Assembly: GCA_947579605.1 (NCBI GenBank) | Contig: OX388318.1 | Location: forward strand, 992,001 to 1,056,000 | Direction of reading: 5' to 3' | From: Athripsodes cinereus | Taxonomy: Eukaryota > Arthropoda > Insecta > Trichoptera > Leptoceridae | Length of the DNA: 64,000 bases | Shown: positions 22,180 through 33,500 of the stretch, one piece after another | How positions within the stretch are numbered: position 1 is the first letter of the stretch | How the letters are laid out: the number at the start of each line of letters is the position of its first letter | Position numbers and translations under genes: made by a program | Notes under the pieces: generated by a model | Seen by the model: only the letters and a program-made list of their open reading frames with translations | Told to the model about the DNA's origin: nothing | The model's database searches: none

Positions 22180-22315
22180 TTTGTCAGTTTTACATAGAAT
22201 TAATTATTCAAAACTGCGACAGTTCTGCATAAGATTATCCAAAACTGTTACGTTTTTACATAAGATTGTCCAAAATTGTTACGTTTTTACATAAGATTGT
22301 TCAAAATTGTTACAT
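22180..22315. repeat. 31-bp minisatellite, about 4 copies
   Basis: The unit is GTTACGTTTTTACATAAGAT followed by TGTCCAAAATT. The last two units differ by one base; outer ones are more diverged. Confidence 0.85.
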
Positions 22316-24807
22316 TATTAATTTAAATATTATACTCAAAAGGAAATGTCTACAGATTCATCGTTACAGAATATCCTAGTTATATTATTTATGTACGTAT
22401 CGTTTAGATCTCACACATTTCATCTTCATACTTGTATATCATAATACTATGTTGACACCTCAGTGTTGCTAGCTTATATAATTAGATAAGATTTTGCATT
22501 ATGGTTACATCTACATGTTGTTATGTTATTATTATATTTCATAAAGTTCATAAAGAACTGTATTTTATTTATTTTGTTAAAATAAGTCATTATTATTGTA
22601 ACTAATTGTTTTTAACTTATTGAAACACTGTGAACAATAATCATTTAAGTTAACGAGTAGAAAGATGTGTATTATTTGTATCACAATATTTAAAAAAGCA
22701 TATTTCTATTTTCTCTTCTGCAATGGCTATGACCTATAAATGGTTGATTTTGTTTTTACATCATAAACTACTTTTTTGTTGTTTTTTTTATCTGATTTTT
22801 TGTTTAGCTTTCACTATCTATAAGCTGCAAGGAATTACGAATGAACATTAAAAAAGTTTAAGCTATGTATCATAGTTGACACTTTCCTCTTATGAAAAAA
22901 TATTATATTTTAATAAGATTTCTTTAAATAGGCTCCTATATTGCTATGCAACAATGTTATAACCCACAAACATAAAAAAATGAGTTGGTAAATTTGTTAA
23001 ATTAGTTATTTTTGCTTTACTAAAATAATTGGTTAGCTGGAAGATATTGCCTTAAGGCAATAAGCTCGCCAATTGCTCATGATTTTTTTTTCTGATCAAT
23101 AAAGTGTTCTTATTATTATTATATGTAATTGATTAGCTAAGCTAATTAATCTTCTATACCACCTACATCTTATGAATCCGTTACCCCATAAAACTGTCAA
23201 TGGTGTCAATTTGATACAAAACAATTAACTATCATCTCAGGTTGAGGTTGATTGAAACATTGTTGCATAATACTGTCAATTTAAAAATTTAACGAACCAA
23301 ATTATGTGTCGATCACTCCCACAATAAGTTATATGGGATTGAATCATTGTATCTCGCATTTCAAAGTCTGAAGATGCTACTATTAAACAACTGACTGTCT
23401 ACTTTGGTGATCAATAACGCTGTGATTTAATGGCATATCCTACAAGTGGGGTAGCCAGCAGATCACGAACATGTAATAAACATGAATAATTATACTTATC
23501 TGCTCTGTTATGTTTTTTTCTATTTTTGCTATTTAACAATACATCACTATTATTGTTCTGTTGTAATTATTTTATTTAAGCACAGAGAAGCTTATTTTTA
23601 ATAATTGTATGCCTGTAATATACTTAAACTAAAGAATGAAATATGTGCAGCATAAAAAGGCTTAATTGTGCATCACAAAAGGGAGGACAAAAGTTTGATG
23701 TACAATTTTATCCAATGAAAATTGGCGGAGACAATTTTATCATATCACTGCATATAATCATTAAAATATGGAGGAAGCAACGGAAGTAGCTATAATATGC
23801 ATAATATGCAATTGCCTATAATCTAATTTCAAGTTATACGAGTGGCTTGGGATCATCAAAAGCGGATAAATCCATTTTTTAATAACATGTCAGTAGAGCC
23901 CCAAAAACTAAATGAATTTTTACTGTTTTCAATATTAACAACTTCAAATTTCTCCGCTGTTTTTCACTTCGTAGATTTCAACTATTTGGTTTTGTAAAAC
24001 TCGGCACAAAATAATATTTTTGCATGCTTAGTTAAAAAAATTGATTTGTCTGATTTCAATATTATCATCTAAAACTATTTATATAGAATTGTATGATTTA
24101 TAGTTACATTGGGAGTGCTAGAAATGAATGTAATTTTCTTGGGAGCTTGTAGCTTTTCTCATATTTCATACAACTTATATTGTGTACTCATTATATCATA
24201 CAAAATCATTTATCAATAAATATTTGTTCCGTATGTGTACACCGTCTTTTATTTGTATAACCTGAATGTTCTTCTAGGAGAAAAAACTAATATTTTATAA
24301 ATTGTTGATGGGTGTTTGAGTTCACAATGTGAAAATTCATATTAAATAATTTAAAAACATTCACCCCTTTCCCCCCTCCATAAACACCCTCAATTTTGGT
24401 AAAGCACATTCCGCTTATTCAGTACTCTTGAGAATGCCCATTGAAGTGGCTGAAAACGTTCGAGTCTTAGTAAAATATAGTGAAAATATAACAATGTTAT
24501 TAATTCTTTTTAAATTACTTAATATTTTAATGTTTATACAATGTGCTCCTGGCACAAAGATGAGTATTTTAATTGATTTACTGGAAGGAGTATGCCTTTT
24601 ATAAAAAAATATTTTTTTACAATAAATTGTTATTATAATTTGGAATCTATAAAATTAATTACTTATCTGAACTCATCCAAACTTCCAATGGAACAAAGAA
24701 GTTTTTACGATACATCACCCATCTTATAGGTACTTTGTGGCAAGTAGGGAAAATTTTTTTGTATACTTTAATTTTAACTAACTTTTCGTTTTTCGAAAAG
24801 GAAACAC
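22316..24807. other. Gene-free A+T-rich stretch with retroposon ends
   Basis: Contains a LINE/SINE 3' end at 23030-23125 ('tattgccttaaggcaata', 'caataaagtg', then (ATT)n). An S1 3' fragment, - strand, is at 23430-23490. A segment at 23870-23950 is related to 15610-15700. No exon is seen. Confidence 0.5.
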
Positions 24808-25022
24808 TATGAAAGTTGATTTTAACTTAGATAATAAAAAATATATATAAAATAAGACGCTGCAAACTTTCACTTAATTGTTGGTATTGAATTAAAAGCT
24901 TTTCGGACAAACATTACATCCGAAAAGCTTTAAATTCAATGCACCAATTAAGTGAAAGTTTGCAGTGTCTTATTTTTATATATTTTTTATTATCTAAATT
25001 AATTTTAACTTCCACGAGTTTC
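24808..25022. mobile_element. Long-TIR MITE, about 215 bp
   Basis: Arms of about 95 bp (inner CGGACAAAC... / ...CCGAAAAGC, outer 'ttaacttagataataaaaa') pair almost perfectly around 'acattacat'. Each arm holds GCAAACTTTCACTTAATTG. A transcript of either strand would form a very stable hairpin. Confidence 0.85.
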
Positions 25023-25731
25023 ATAAAAAACAAAGTGAAAGTTTGAAATGTCAGAATTATAATTCTATACTATGCTGTTGATGAATGATGCGATGGTTAC
25101 CACCATGATTTACATAAACAATGGTTTCCATGCCTGAACTATAAGTGAAATTGTAAATTAACTTATTTTACAAACAAATAAATGGTATATGAGACAATTA
25201 ATACAATTTAAAAGTGGTTCAACGTTTATTATAAAAGGAATGCATTTTTGTTTGGCGATAGTAAATTACAATCATTTAATAGTAGTTCAAAATTCACAAA
25301 TTAATATGGATTTACAATATATTCTGACATAATTGAGGTGTACAGAAGAAAAGTCACATCAATGCATATTTCACGAATATTTAGCTATGAATGCAAAAAT
25401 ATTTGTATTCTCGCTGGCTACACTGCAGTTTAATAGATACAATGAAAACCCGTCTCTTTCCTCTATAAAATCAATTCTAAAAAACTGGTTTAGTATCAAA
25501 AACGCTTCAAGTAGAAATATAAATGTGCTGTTTTTTTCCAGTTTAAATGTTCTAGGATAGGACTTTGCTTTTACACCTCTCAATTTAACTCATTATCTTC
25601 TAAATGAATTGATAAACAATGTCGGAAAACCTTATTATTTATATATTGTATTTAGGTAGGTACTTACTTATAAAACTAGAATAGTGTATTTAATCTAAAT
25701 ATTTGTGACGGTATGTTAACTGTTATATTAT
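25023..25731. other. DAD1 3' flank
   Basis: No further gene was recognised. The 25333-25583 open frames on both strands overlap each other and look random. Confidence 0.4.
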
Positions 25732-26884
25732 TTATCCAATAAAGTTGACAACGACAATGTGAAGGACGATGTGGGCAAAGATGAAATCAGCAAACCCTCT
25801 CTCTGGACTGATGCCGAGGAACTGTGCCTTGTTTTCAGGGTTCACTTGGAGTCGTAAGCAAACTGAAATAAAAAATTAAATCAATTAATAAAATAAAGAA
25901 ATGCGGTGCTGCTCCCAGAGCTGAATAGGATTTTCATTATTTTCCATAAGATTTAAGTGTCGCACAAAAGGCAAATATTTGTAAAATAGCTGCCTGCTTG
26001 ATAGCTTTTAGTAGTAACAATAATAAAATTATGAATAAGATGTTAATTGTGAATTGACATTATAAACTACAAAGAAGATGGTTAACATTAAAGACAATAA
26101 CACAACAGAAGTGATGAGGCAAAATATGTATAAAACAGCTATTGGTATTAGCAAGCCATAATTCAAAATATGAGACATTATCATGATGACAAAATGTTAA
26201 ATATACGTCGAAACATGTGAAAAAATACTTGATTACATCAAAAACGATTTAAATTAAGTAAATTCTACATTTTTATCAATCATTTAGGAAAATAAACGCT
26301 AATAAGTATCAAGTTGTTGTATATGGTTTAAGGTTATGTTACAACACATACTAATTAACAATTACTACTACTACTATACCATCACAGCATATCCCACAAG
26401 TGGGGTAGCCAGCAGACCAGCTACATGTAAGAAACATGCAAGCTGTCCTCTCCGTGCCAATATAAAATCAAGACATTCAGGATGGGTGGCAAACCTCATC
26501 GCTGAATTTAAGATGTAATTAAAATGTCTTAATTTTTTCGAACACCTGCCTTTTACAGGACACTCGAAAACTTACGGAGAAGAGTGGGAGGCAATTCTTT
26601 ACCGGGTGCTCCACGGCCTATACAACGGCCTAACAATTATCATTAAGATATTATTTACATCTGTCTTAAGTCTTACCAGCCAATATGAATGAAGACACTG
26701 TGGAGATGAAGCCGCTAAGGAAGGAGTTGAAGGGGAAGGTGCCTACAAGACAGCAATAGAGGAACTGTACAATTCCTGTTAGCAAAATGTAGACCAGGTA
26801 GGCATCTATAATCTTCAACTTCTTTGGGGTACGCGTCATATACTCGCTGTAGAGTTTGCCCAAAACTGTTGTGAGATTGGCCAT
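25732..26884 (-). CDS. DAD1: DAD1, oligosaccharyltransferase subunit (complete)
   Basis: A small ER-membrane subunit of oligosaccharyltransferase, which transfers glycans to Asn on nascent proteins; its loss triggers cell death in known systems. Exon 1 is 26677-26884, from ATG in a good start context (cacaATGG). Exon 2 is 25732-25862. The GT-AG intron of 814 bp splits a Val codon (G + TT). Together they encode 112 residues and TAA, the usual family length of 112-113. Visible landmarks are the [20 protein letters not shown] first membrane segment, [25 protein letters not shown] across the junction, [20 protein letters not shown], and the C-terminal VVVNFIG. It has three membrane segments as expected. 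It lies on the same strand as thrombospondin, 2.3 kb downstream of it. The intron carries an S1 repeat. Confidence 0.97.
26365..26625 (-). repeat. S1 SINE-like repeat in the DAD1 intron
   Basis: A full-length copy on the - strand. It runs from the (TAG)n tail (TACTACTACTATACCATCAC on +) through GCATATCCCACAAGTGGGGT to the head GGTGCTCCACGG. It ends about 50 bp from the exon 1 donor. Confidence 0.9.
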
Positions 26885-27084
26885 TGTGTTTATTTAGATA
26901 TAATTCAAGATTTTTCTCACAAATTATTGGCGGATCACGACAGAACCGGCTGAAGACGTGTCAAACAAATGTCAATTTTTAACTGTCAAAATATTGTCTG
27001 TGGTAAAATATTGCCAAAAGTAAAAATAATATTTTCTTATTTCTTCATCTTCCTTGTTTTTAGACAAAATACCTACGGAAGGTA
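26885..27084 (-). promoter_or_regulatory. DAD1 upstream region
   Basis: The 5' flank of DAD1 has no obvious TATA box in the first 100 bp. It contains GGCGGATC and CACGACAG words. The assignment as promoter is by position only. Confidence 0.25.
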
Positions 27085-27355
27085 AGTTATAGACCATTAA
27101 AGGATGACGTCACAGAAAAATCATTGAGGGGCATCAGGCATCCCAACACAACAGACGATTACGGTGTAATATTAGGTGGAACGCCTAAAGAATACCTACC
27201 TAATAATCAAAAAAACTGTCAGTGTCGATTTTGTTATTATTTTGTCGTCTGACTTTCTTTTTTTCTCTTGTGGCATAACATCTTACAAGGATGATTTGCG
27301 CAATCTGACTGTTTGCCCCCCAAGCAAAAGCAAATCCATAGACAAGACCACGTGA
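27085..27355. mobile_element. TIR element upstream of DAD1
   Basis: GACCATTAAAGGATGACGTC at the left is matched by an inverted GGACCATTAAAGGTCACGTG at the right. The interior is non-coding. The left end carries a perfect TGACGTCA (CRE-type palindrome). The target duplication is not clear. Confidence 0.65.
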
Positions 27356-27369
27356 CCTTTAATGGTCCA

Positions 27370-27605
27370 TTGGATAAATTACTACTACTATACCATCACG
27401 GCATATCCCACAAGTGGGGTAGCCAGCAGATCAGCTGCATGTAAGAAACATGCAAACTGTCCTCTTCGTGCCAATATTAAATTAAGACATTCAGGATGGG
27501 TGGCAAGCCTCATCGCTGAATTTAGGATGTAAAATGTCTTAATTTTTTCGAACACCTGCCTTTTACAGGACACTCGAAAACTTACGCAGAAGAGTGGGAG
27601 ACCAA
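27370..27605 (-). repeat. S1 SINE-like repeat
   Basis: Full-length, well preserved - strand copy with tail 'ctactactataccatcacgg' on +. It is one of the best copies for deriving a consensus. Confidence 0.9.
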
Positions 27606-27609
27606 TTCT

Positions 27610-28240
27610 TTAAATAATCATTTTATTAATGGATTCTATGGAAGATTTCGATACTTTTCCAGTCTCTTGGATGTGCACAAACGTTGATTCAATCTAGAGA
27701 ATCAGAATTCGGTGTATATTACGTGCTAATAGGCATATTAAATTTTTACGTTTGATTGATTGTAGGTTAGATCTGGCGCAATTTTGTTGCAGCATTGTGT
27801 ACAAAAATTCAAAAAGATTTCAGACAAATTATCATTTCTCAGGTGAAGTACTATATAATCAGCCAGCGGTCACCGTGGATTGATCTTGATCTCTCACTGT
27901 TTGGCAATATAGGATCACTAAGTCTTCCATTTGCTTGAATGCATGGCTCTCTCGATCACAGCATCCTTGCGACATTGGATATTGGCTGTGTGTTTAGCTA
28001 TGGGCTTTGTAACTCATACTGGTTTGGTGATTTTATTTTGATTTCTAGTATTTTGGGACTTTTTTATTTTTAACTTTACTTTGACTTTTTTTTAACTTTT
28101 GCTTTTTTTCTCAAGACTAAGACATTTCTGGTAAGAGTGGAATCTTTGCTGGTCCACATGTTGAGTGTATTTATTGTTAACATGTTATGTTAAGACTGTT
28201 TGATTCTTTAATATTGTAAAAATAAAAAAAATAAAATAAT
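27610..28240 (+). repeat. Retroposon 3' region with poly(A)
   Basis: 28121-28235 ('gaatctttgctggtcc', 'tgttaagactgtttgatt', then an A-rich end) recurs in shorter form at 35297-35400. The upstream part (27840-28020) is G+C-richer and resembles LINE sequence but shows no intact frame. Confidence 0.5.
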
Positions 28241-29215
28241 TAAATGAATATCAGTACAAAATTCATAAATTGTATTTGAAGCGTGCAGCTTGAATAAAAT
28301 TTCAACAAAGCTTCTTTTTATTATACCAAGTTCAATGAGAATGCTTGTAATATTACAGTCATAGAATCAATCAAGGTAACTTTTGCAGTAAAATTAATAG
28401 TAACTAAAACACCGACTATTCTATAATAAAATTTATTTTATATAAATGTTATTAACCATACAAATTACACAAAAACACAGAAATTATAATAAAACATATT
28501 GTTATTATTTAAAATAATAGGTATCTATACACTGCAAAAATATATGTAATTATACTTAAGTATTTATATTATACCTAATTATGAACCACAATCAAAGTTT
28601 ATTCAAATTTGGAAAAAATATAAACAAAAGAAACTTTTCATTCATCCGAAAAAATTGAACACATTATTGAAGAAATAAAAAAGAGGGAAGTAGATACTGG
28701 GAGATACTATAGAAAGCATCCAGTAAAACAAATAAAGTTACCCTTAAGTTCGCGAAATTTTTGTTAATCATTGAAGTTTGTACCCATAAAGGATAGAATA
28801 TAGTGTAGAAAATCATAAAAAATGACTCTATTTTTTTTCTACAATTATTTTAGAGTCACTTTTGAAAAAATATGCAATTATTTTTGGTTTATGATTTAAA
28901 ATAAAGGAATGAAAATAATCTAATTATATAAATACATAAGTATATAAAAATATAATCTTTATTATTAAAAAAGAAAATATAAAGGTAGGTTCAAATTTTT
29001 ATTGCGATTTCGTCAAACATTTTACCAACTGCCAATAAATAAATTATAACAGAACATTACAAGAGATAGCATATTGTATTTAAAGTTAAACTATTCTAAA
29101 AAATATATATATAGTAAGCTACAGTGATAGGTAAAGAAATGATTTACATATAAATATAATCTATTGACAATGTTTTTAAATTAATATAAAAGTTAAATAA
29201 TAAGTAATTTTAGTT
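28241..29215 (-). other. Thrombospondin 3' flank / 3' UTR
   Basis: A+T-rich DNA after the TAA. AATAAA words on the - strand at about 28998-29003 and 28958-28963, 213-258 nt past the stop, are candidate polyadenylation signals. No other gene. Confidence 0.4.
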
Positions 29216-30535
29216 TTAATTATTTCTGACTGCTCTCGTTGTATCGATGCTGACCTCTTGTCTTAGTCGAGCTGGAAGATCCCTGTACACAATCTCGGGA
29301 ACATTTTCTAGAAAAAAAACAATAAACTTTATAATTGGGCAACTTATAATAAAATTTCATGTTGATATGCAATGAAATTGAATTAGTCTCTTTAAAAACT
29401 TGAATTCTTGTGTGGTTTGGTACTCAAATCGGACAAATCCTAAAATTAAACTTTTTAAACTAATAATGCTCTGTGTTGATTTCTATGTAACTGTATTTTC
29501 CAAAACAGTCAAATATTATGGAGTTAATGTGAAAAATAATAGAGAAATTGGATGTTAGTAAGTATTGAAAACAGTCAAAACTCAATTAGTGTTAGGGCTC
29601 TTCTGACATTTTACTGTAAATGGATTTGCCCACTTTTGATCCAGATCCACTCACTTATCATTAATTATTAATTGAAGAAGTATAAACTTTGATGATCTTT
29701 TTGTCTTACCATTGCACCTGTAGACAAGATCAGACCAGATGATCATCTCTTGACTGAAGCAGAATACTCCGAGTCGTCCTCCCTTGAAGGTGTTATCGTA
29801 CACATTACCGGAGTCAGCTACCAAATGTTCTCCTTCGAAAACACGCAGACGGATCAAACCAATGCGAGGTCTGTGGAGTAGTAACCAACGGTAAGCAGTC
29901 TTTTCTTTCCATCCAACATTGCGAGGATCTTTCCAGAGTAGTTTCACCTTGAAATTAAAAGGAAATTTCAAAATCCATATTGGTGAATATAAAACATGAG
30001 AAATACAAAAATCTGCAATGAAAAATATTTAAGGCATCTCTGTCTTTTACCTGATCTGGAGTGTTTCCAGTATGCCAAAGAGAATTCCTCATCATTTGGC
30101 CAGGTCCTGTGCTGGAGTCTACCAATTTCAGTTGTATTCCTGGTTCTGCCACGGCTCTGAATGGATTTGACTCCCAATATGTCTGTGTTTGCTTTTTCCA
30201 CATGACGGTGTAGAATTTGTGATTATCTTGATAACTGAAATTTAAGAAGTCAGTATTCATGTTATCCAGAATCAAACAATTAATTCGTAATTCATGCAAA
30301 TAAAGTTAAAATAAATGGTGTGTACCTGAATATGAAACCAACATAGTCATCATCAACATCAGTGTCCACGAAGAATGTTCCTTCGAAGTCAACTCCACTA
30401 AATGAATCAAATCCGACAGCCAAACCTGGATCACTGTTCATAGTCTGAACTATCTCAGCTCCCTTATTGTAAATAACCCAGTTGGGGTCGATTTGAGATT
30501 CTCCTTCAGGATCCAAAACAACTGTCTGGTATGTT
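29216..30535 (-). CDS. Tsp: Thrombospondin exons 15-18: C-terminal lectin-like domain
   Basis: [40 protein letters not shown] and [20 protein letters not shown] are near-invariant family words. Also visible is [20 protein letters not shown]. The tail after VYRCN is short (about 30 residues, [15 protein letters not shown]). Confidence 0.95.
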
Positions 30536-33500
30536 CTGAAAAAGTTGAATAATTATAAGAATGACATCTTGTTTTACGTTTGTAAGCGTACATAAAAAAA
30601 ATCAAATTCTTGCCTAAAATCGGTTGACCAGATCTTGGAGTTATTGGGGCAGTTGTCCAAATGGTTGGGTACATTGTCAATATCATAATCATTTTCACAT
30701 CTGTCTCCCACACCGTTACCTAGAATAATCAAATTTTATGATATTAGTCCTCACATTTTTTCGTAGATTACAATATAGAAACATTTGATTACTCGGTTTG
30801 TCTCTTACCGTTAATATCTTCTTGATTAGGATTATAAGCTAGAGGGCAGTTATCTCTATCGTTGTCAATACCATCATTATCTGCGTCAGTATCACAGGCA
30901 TCTCCTTTACCGTCACCATCGGTATCCAATTGTTCACTGTTGGGAGTCTTAGGGCAATTATCCACGCTGTCCTGAATTCCATCTCTAAATATTGGAGAAC
31001 AATTAGTACACAAAAACTCACCAAATAATTTTTAACACAAGTTATAGTATGGATTATGATTTTGTTTTTAGAACGAACCTGTCTTTATCAATATCACTAT
31101 CGCAAGCGTCTCCTACAAGATCTCTATCAGAATCTCTTTGATTTGGATTAGGGACTTGAGGACAATTGTCACATACATCACCAATACCGTCTCCATCACT
31201 ATCGCGTTGTTCAATGTTTGTGTGACGTGGGCAGTTGTCAAAATGATTTGGAATACCTGAAAATATAATAATTCTGCATCAAATTCAAAACAATTTGTTT
31301 CCCATTAAAAGTATAAATTTGACATTCCAATCCTTACTGTCATTGTCGATATCAGGATCGCAGGAATCTCCCAGGCCATCTTTATCTGTATCGGCTTGGT
31401 CAGGATTAGGAGTATTTGGACAGTTATCACAAGCATCTCCAACTTTGTCTCCCCCGCCTTTTTCACCATCACTTTGATCGGGATTATATTTCAAGGGACA
31501 GTTATCCTATTGAAAGAAAATTGTAATAATATATTTCAATTCAAAGTAACACAGAATGACTGGAAAAATATAGAAAATTTTTGTTGAAAAAACTTACAGG
31601 AGTATTTGGAATACCATCTCCATCAGCGTCTGGATCACAAGCATCTCCAAGTCCATCCTGATCAGCATCTTCTTGTCCTGAATTAGGTACAGTCACACAA
31701 TTATCCTGTAAAAAGGATGCAATCCAAATTGGATTAAATAAAATTTTAAAAGAATATAATTAACCATAGGTATTCTTAAATAATCGAAAATAAGACTTAC
31801 TTTTCTGCATCTTGGATCTGGGCACCCCAAGTCTATATCTGGCCATCCATCTAAATCTCTATCACTAGCACAAATGAGACCATCTCCTGCCCATCCAACT
31901 TTACACATACACTTGGTTCCTCCTGCTTTATAACCGTAGCATTCTGCATTTCTATCACAAACTGTACCATCTGGACAATATCTTGGACCACTATGACAAC
32001 CTATTGTCTGATTGCCGGCGAATCCTTGCCTGCAAGGTCCGCAGTGGAAGGAACCCTGAAAATAAAAGAAAGTTTCAAAGTTTAAAAGGCGATACTTATG
32101 TAAATTAATTAATTGTGTTTATATAACATTTTGTAGTTACCTCTGTGTTGATACATTCCGAGTTCACAGCACATCCTCCATTATTCCCATAACTGCACTC
32201 ATCTATATCTTGACATTGCTGCCGGTATCTTCTAGCATGATCTAATCCTGCCCCTCGAGGTATTTCTATTTCTTGGAACCCTTGAGGACAAGGTCCACAT
32301 CTGTAACCCGGTGATAAATTCTGACATTGAACGCGAGGATCACACAGTTCAGCTAGGTCACACTAAAAAAATTAATAGTTAAATTATTTTGTCAATGTTC
32401 TTAGCAATTTCATTACTCTTGAAGTATGCATTTAATTTCTAACCTCATCTTCGTCTTTACAGTCCGTTCCATTTCCTGTATAACCTTCTGGACATTGCCC
32501 ACATCGATAATAAGGTGGGGAGTTAGTCTGCGAGCACTGTACACCAGGGTAGCAGGATCCAGGTTGGCAAGTAGGACGTCTGCTGCAGGATTTTCCGTCT
32601 CCGTCATATCCACTAGGGCACTGGCCACACTGAGCTCCCTCAACTGTATCGTAGCACCTTACACCTTAAAATTACATTACTTTTTAAAGAAAATCAACTT
32701 TGTAGCATACACACATTGCTTAATTTAGTATTATCTCAATTTACATCCATTAATGTGTTAAAGCTTTCATAAATTTTCAAGCTGTAGCTTTTGTCAAGAT
32801 TCTAATTCGTACTAACCAGGGAAGCATGGCCTCTCGGCACATGTGACTCCAGGTTTACAGGTTCTTCCATCTCCGACTGTTCCTCTTGGACATTGACCAC
32901 ATCTGGGTCCTTCTACAGTGTCATGACATTGCACTCCTAAAAATGTTAAAATTGAAGATACTCCTCATAATTATGTTGAAGAAAGAGTTCAGAAAATTCT
33001 TACTAATCAATGGAGTATAGGTAGCAAATTTTTCTAACCCAATAACATTTTTTTCCAACCTAACTTATATTCCACAGCCAAAGATATTTATATGTATCAC
33101 CAAATGAAGTAAGAACTTCCTTCTGTTCGAAACGAGTACACCCTTGTTGATAAAAATGCAGTAGAGAGTAAATTTTGAGTATTTTAATTATATAAGTTTT
33201 GTCAGATTGTTTTCTTTGTAAATAAAATGTTCCACAGATTTTTTTCCATGGAAGATATTTTGACGAATTAGTCTCCCACTCTTTTCCATGAGTTTTCAAA
33301 TGTTTTGTAAAAGGCAGGGTTTTACAAATAAAGATATTTAACATCTTAAATTCAGAGATTATAGTGTAACTCAAATTAATTTTTTGTTAGCTCGTAGAGG
33401 ACAACCTGCATGGTCGTTACGTGCAGCTGGTCTGCTGGCTACCCCACTTGAGGGATGTGCCCTGATGGTATAGTAGTAGTAGAAATAAAATGTCCCAAAA

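Noticed and set aside
31295..31587. + strand frames over thrombospondin exon 11
   Set aside because: Antisense of a well supported exon with type III repeats.
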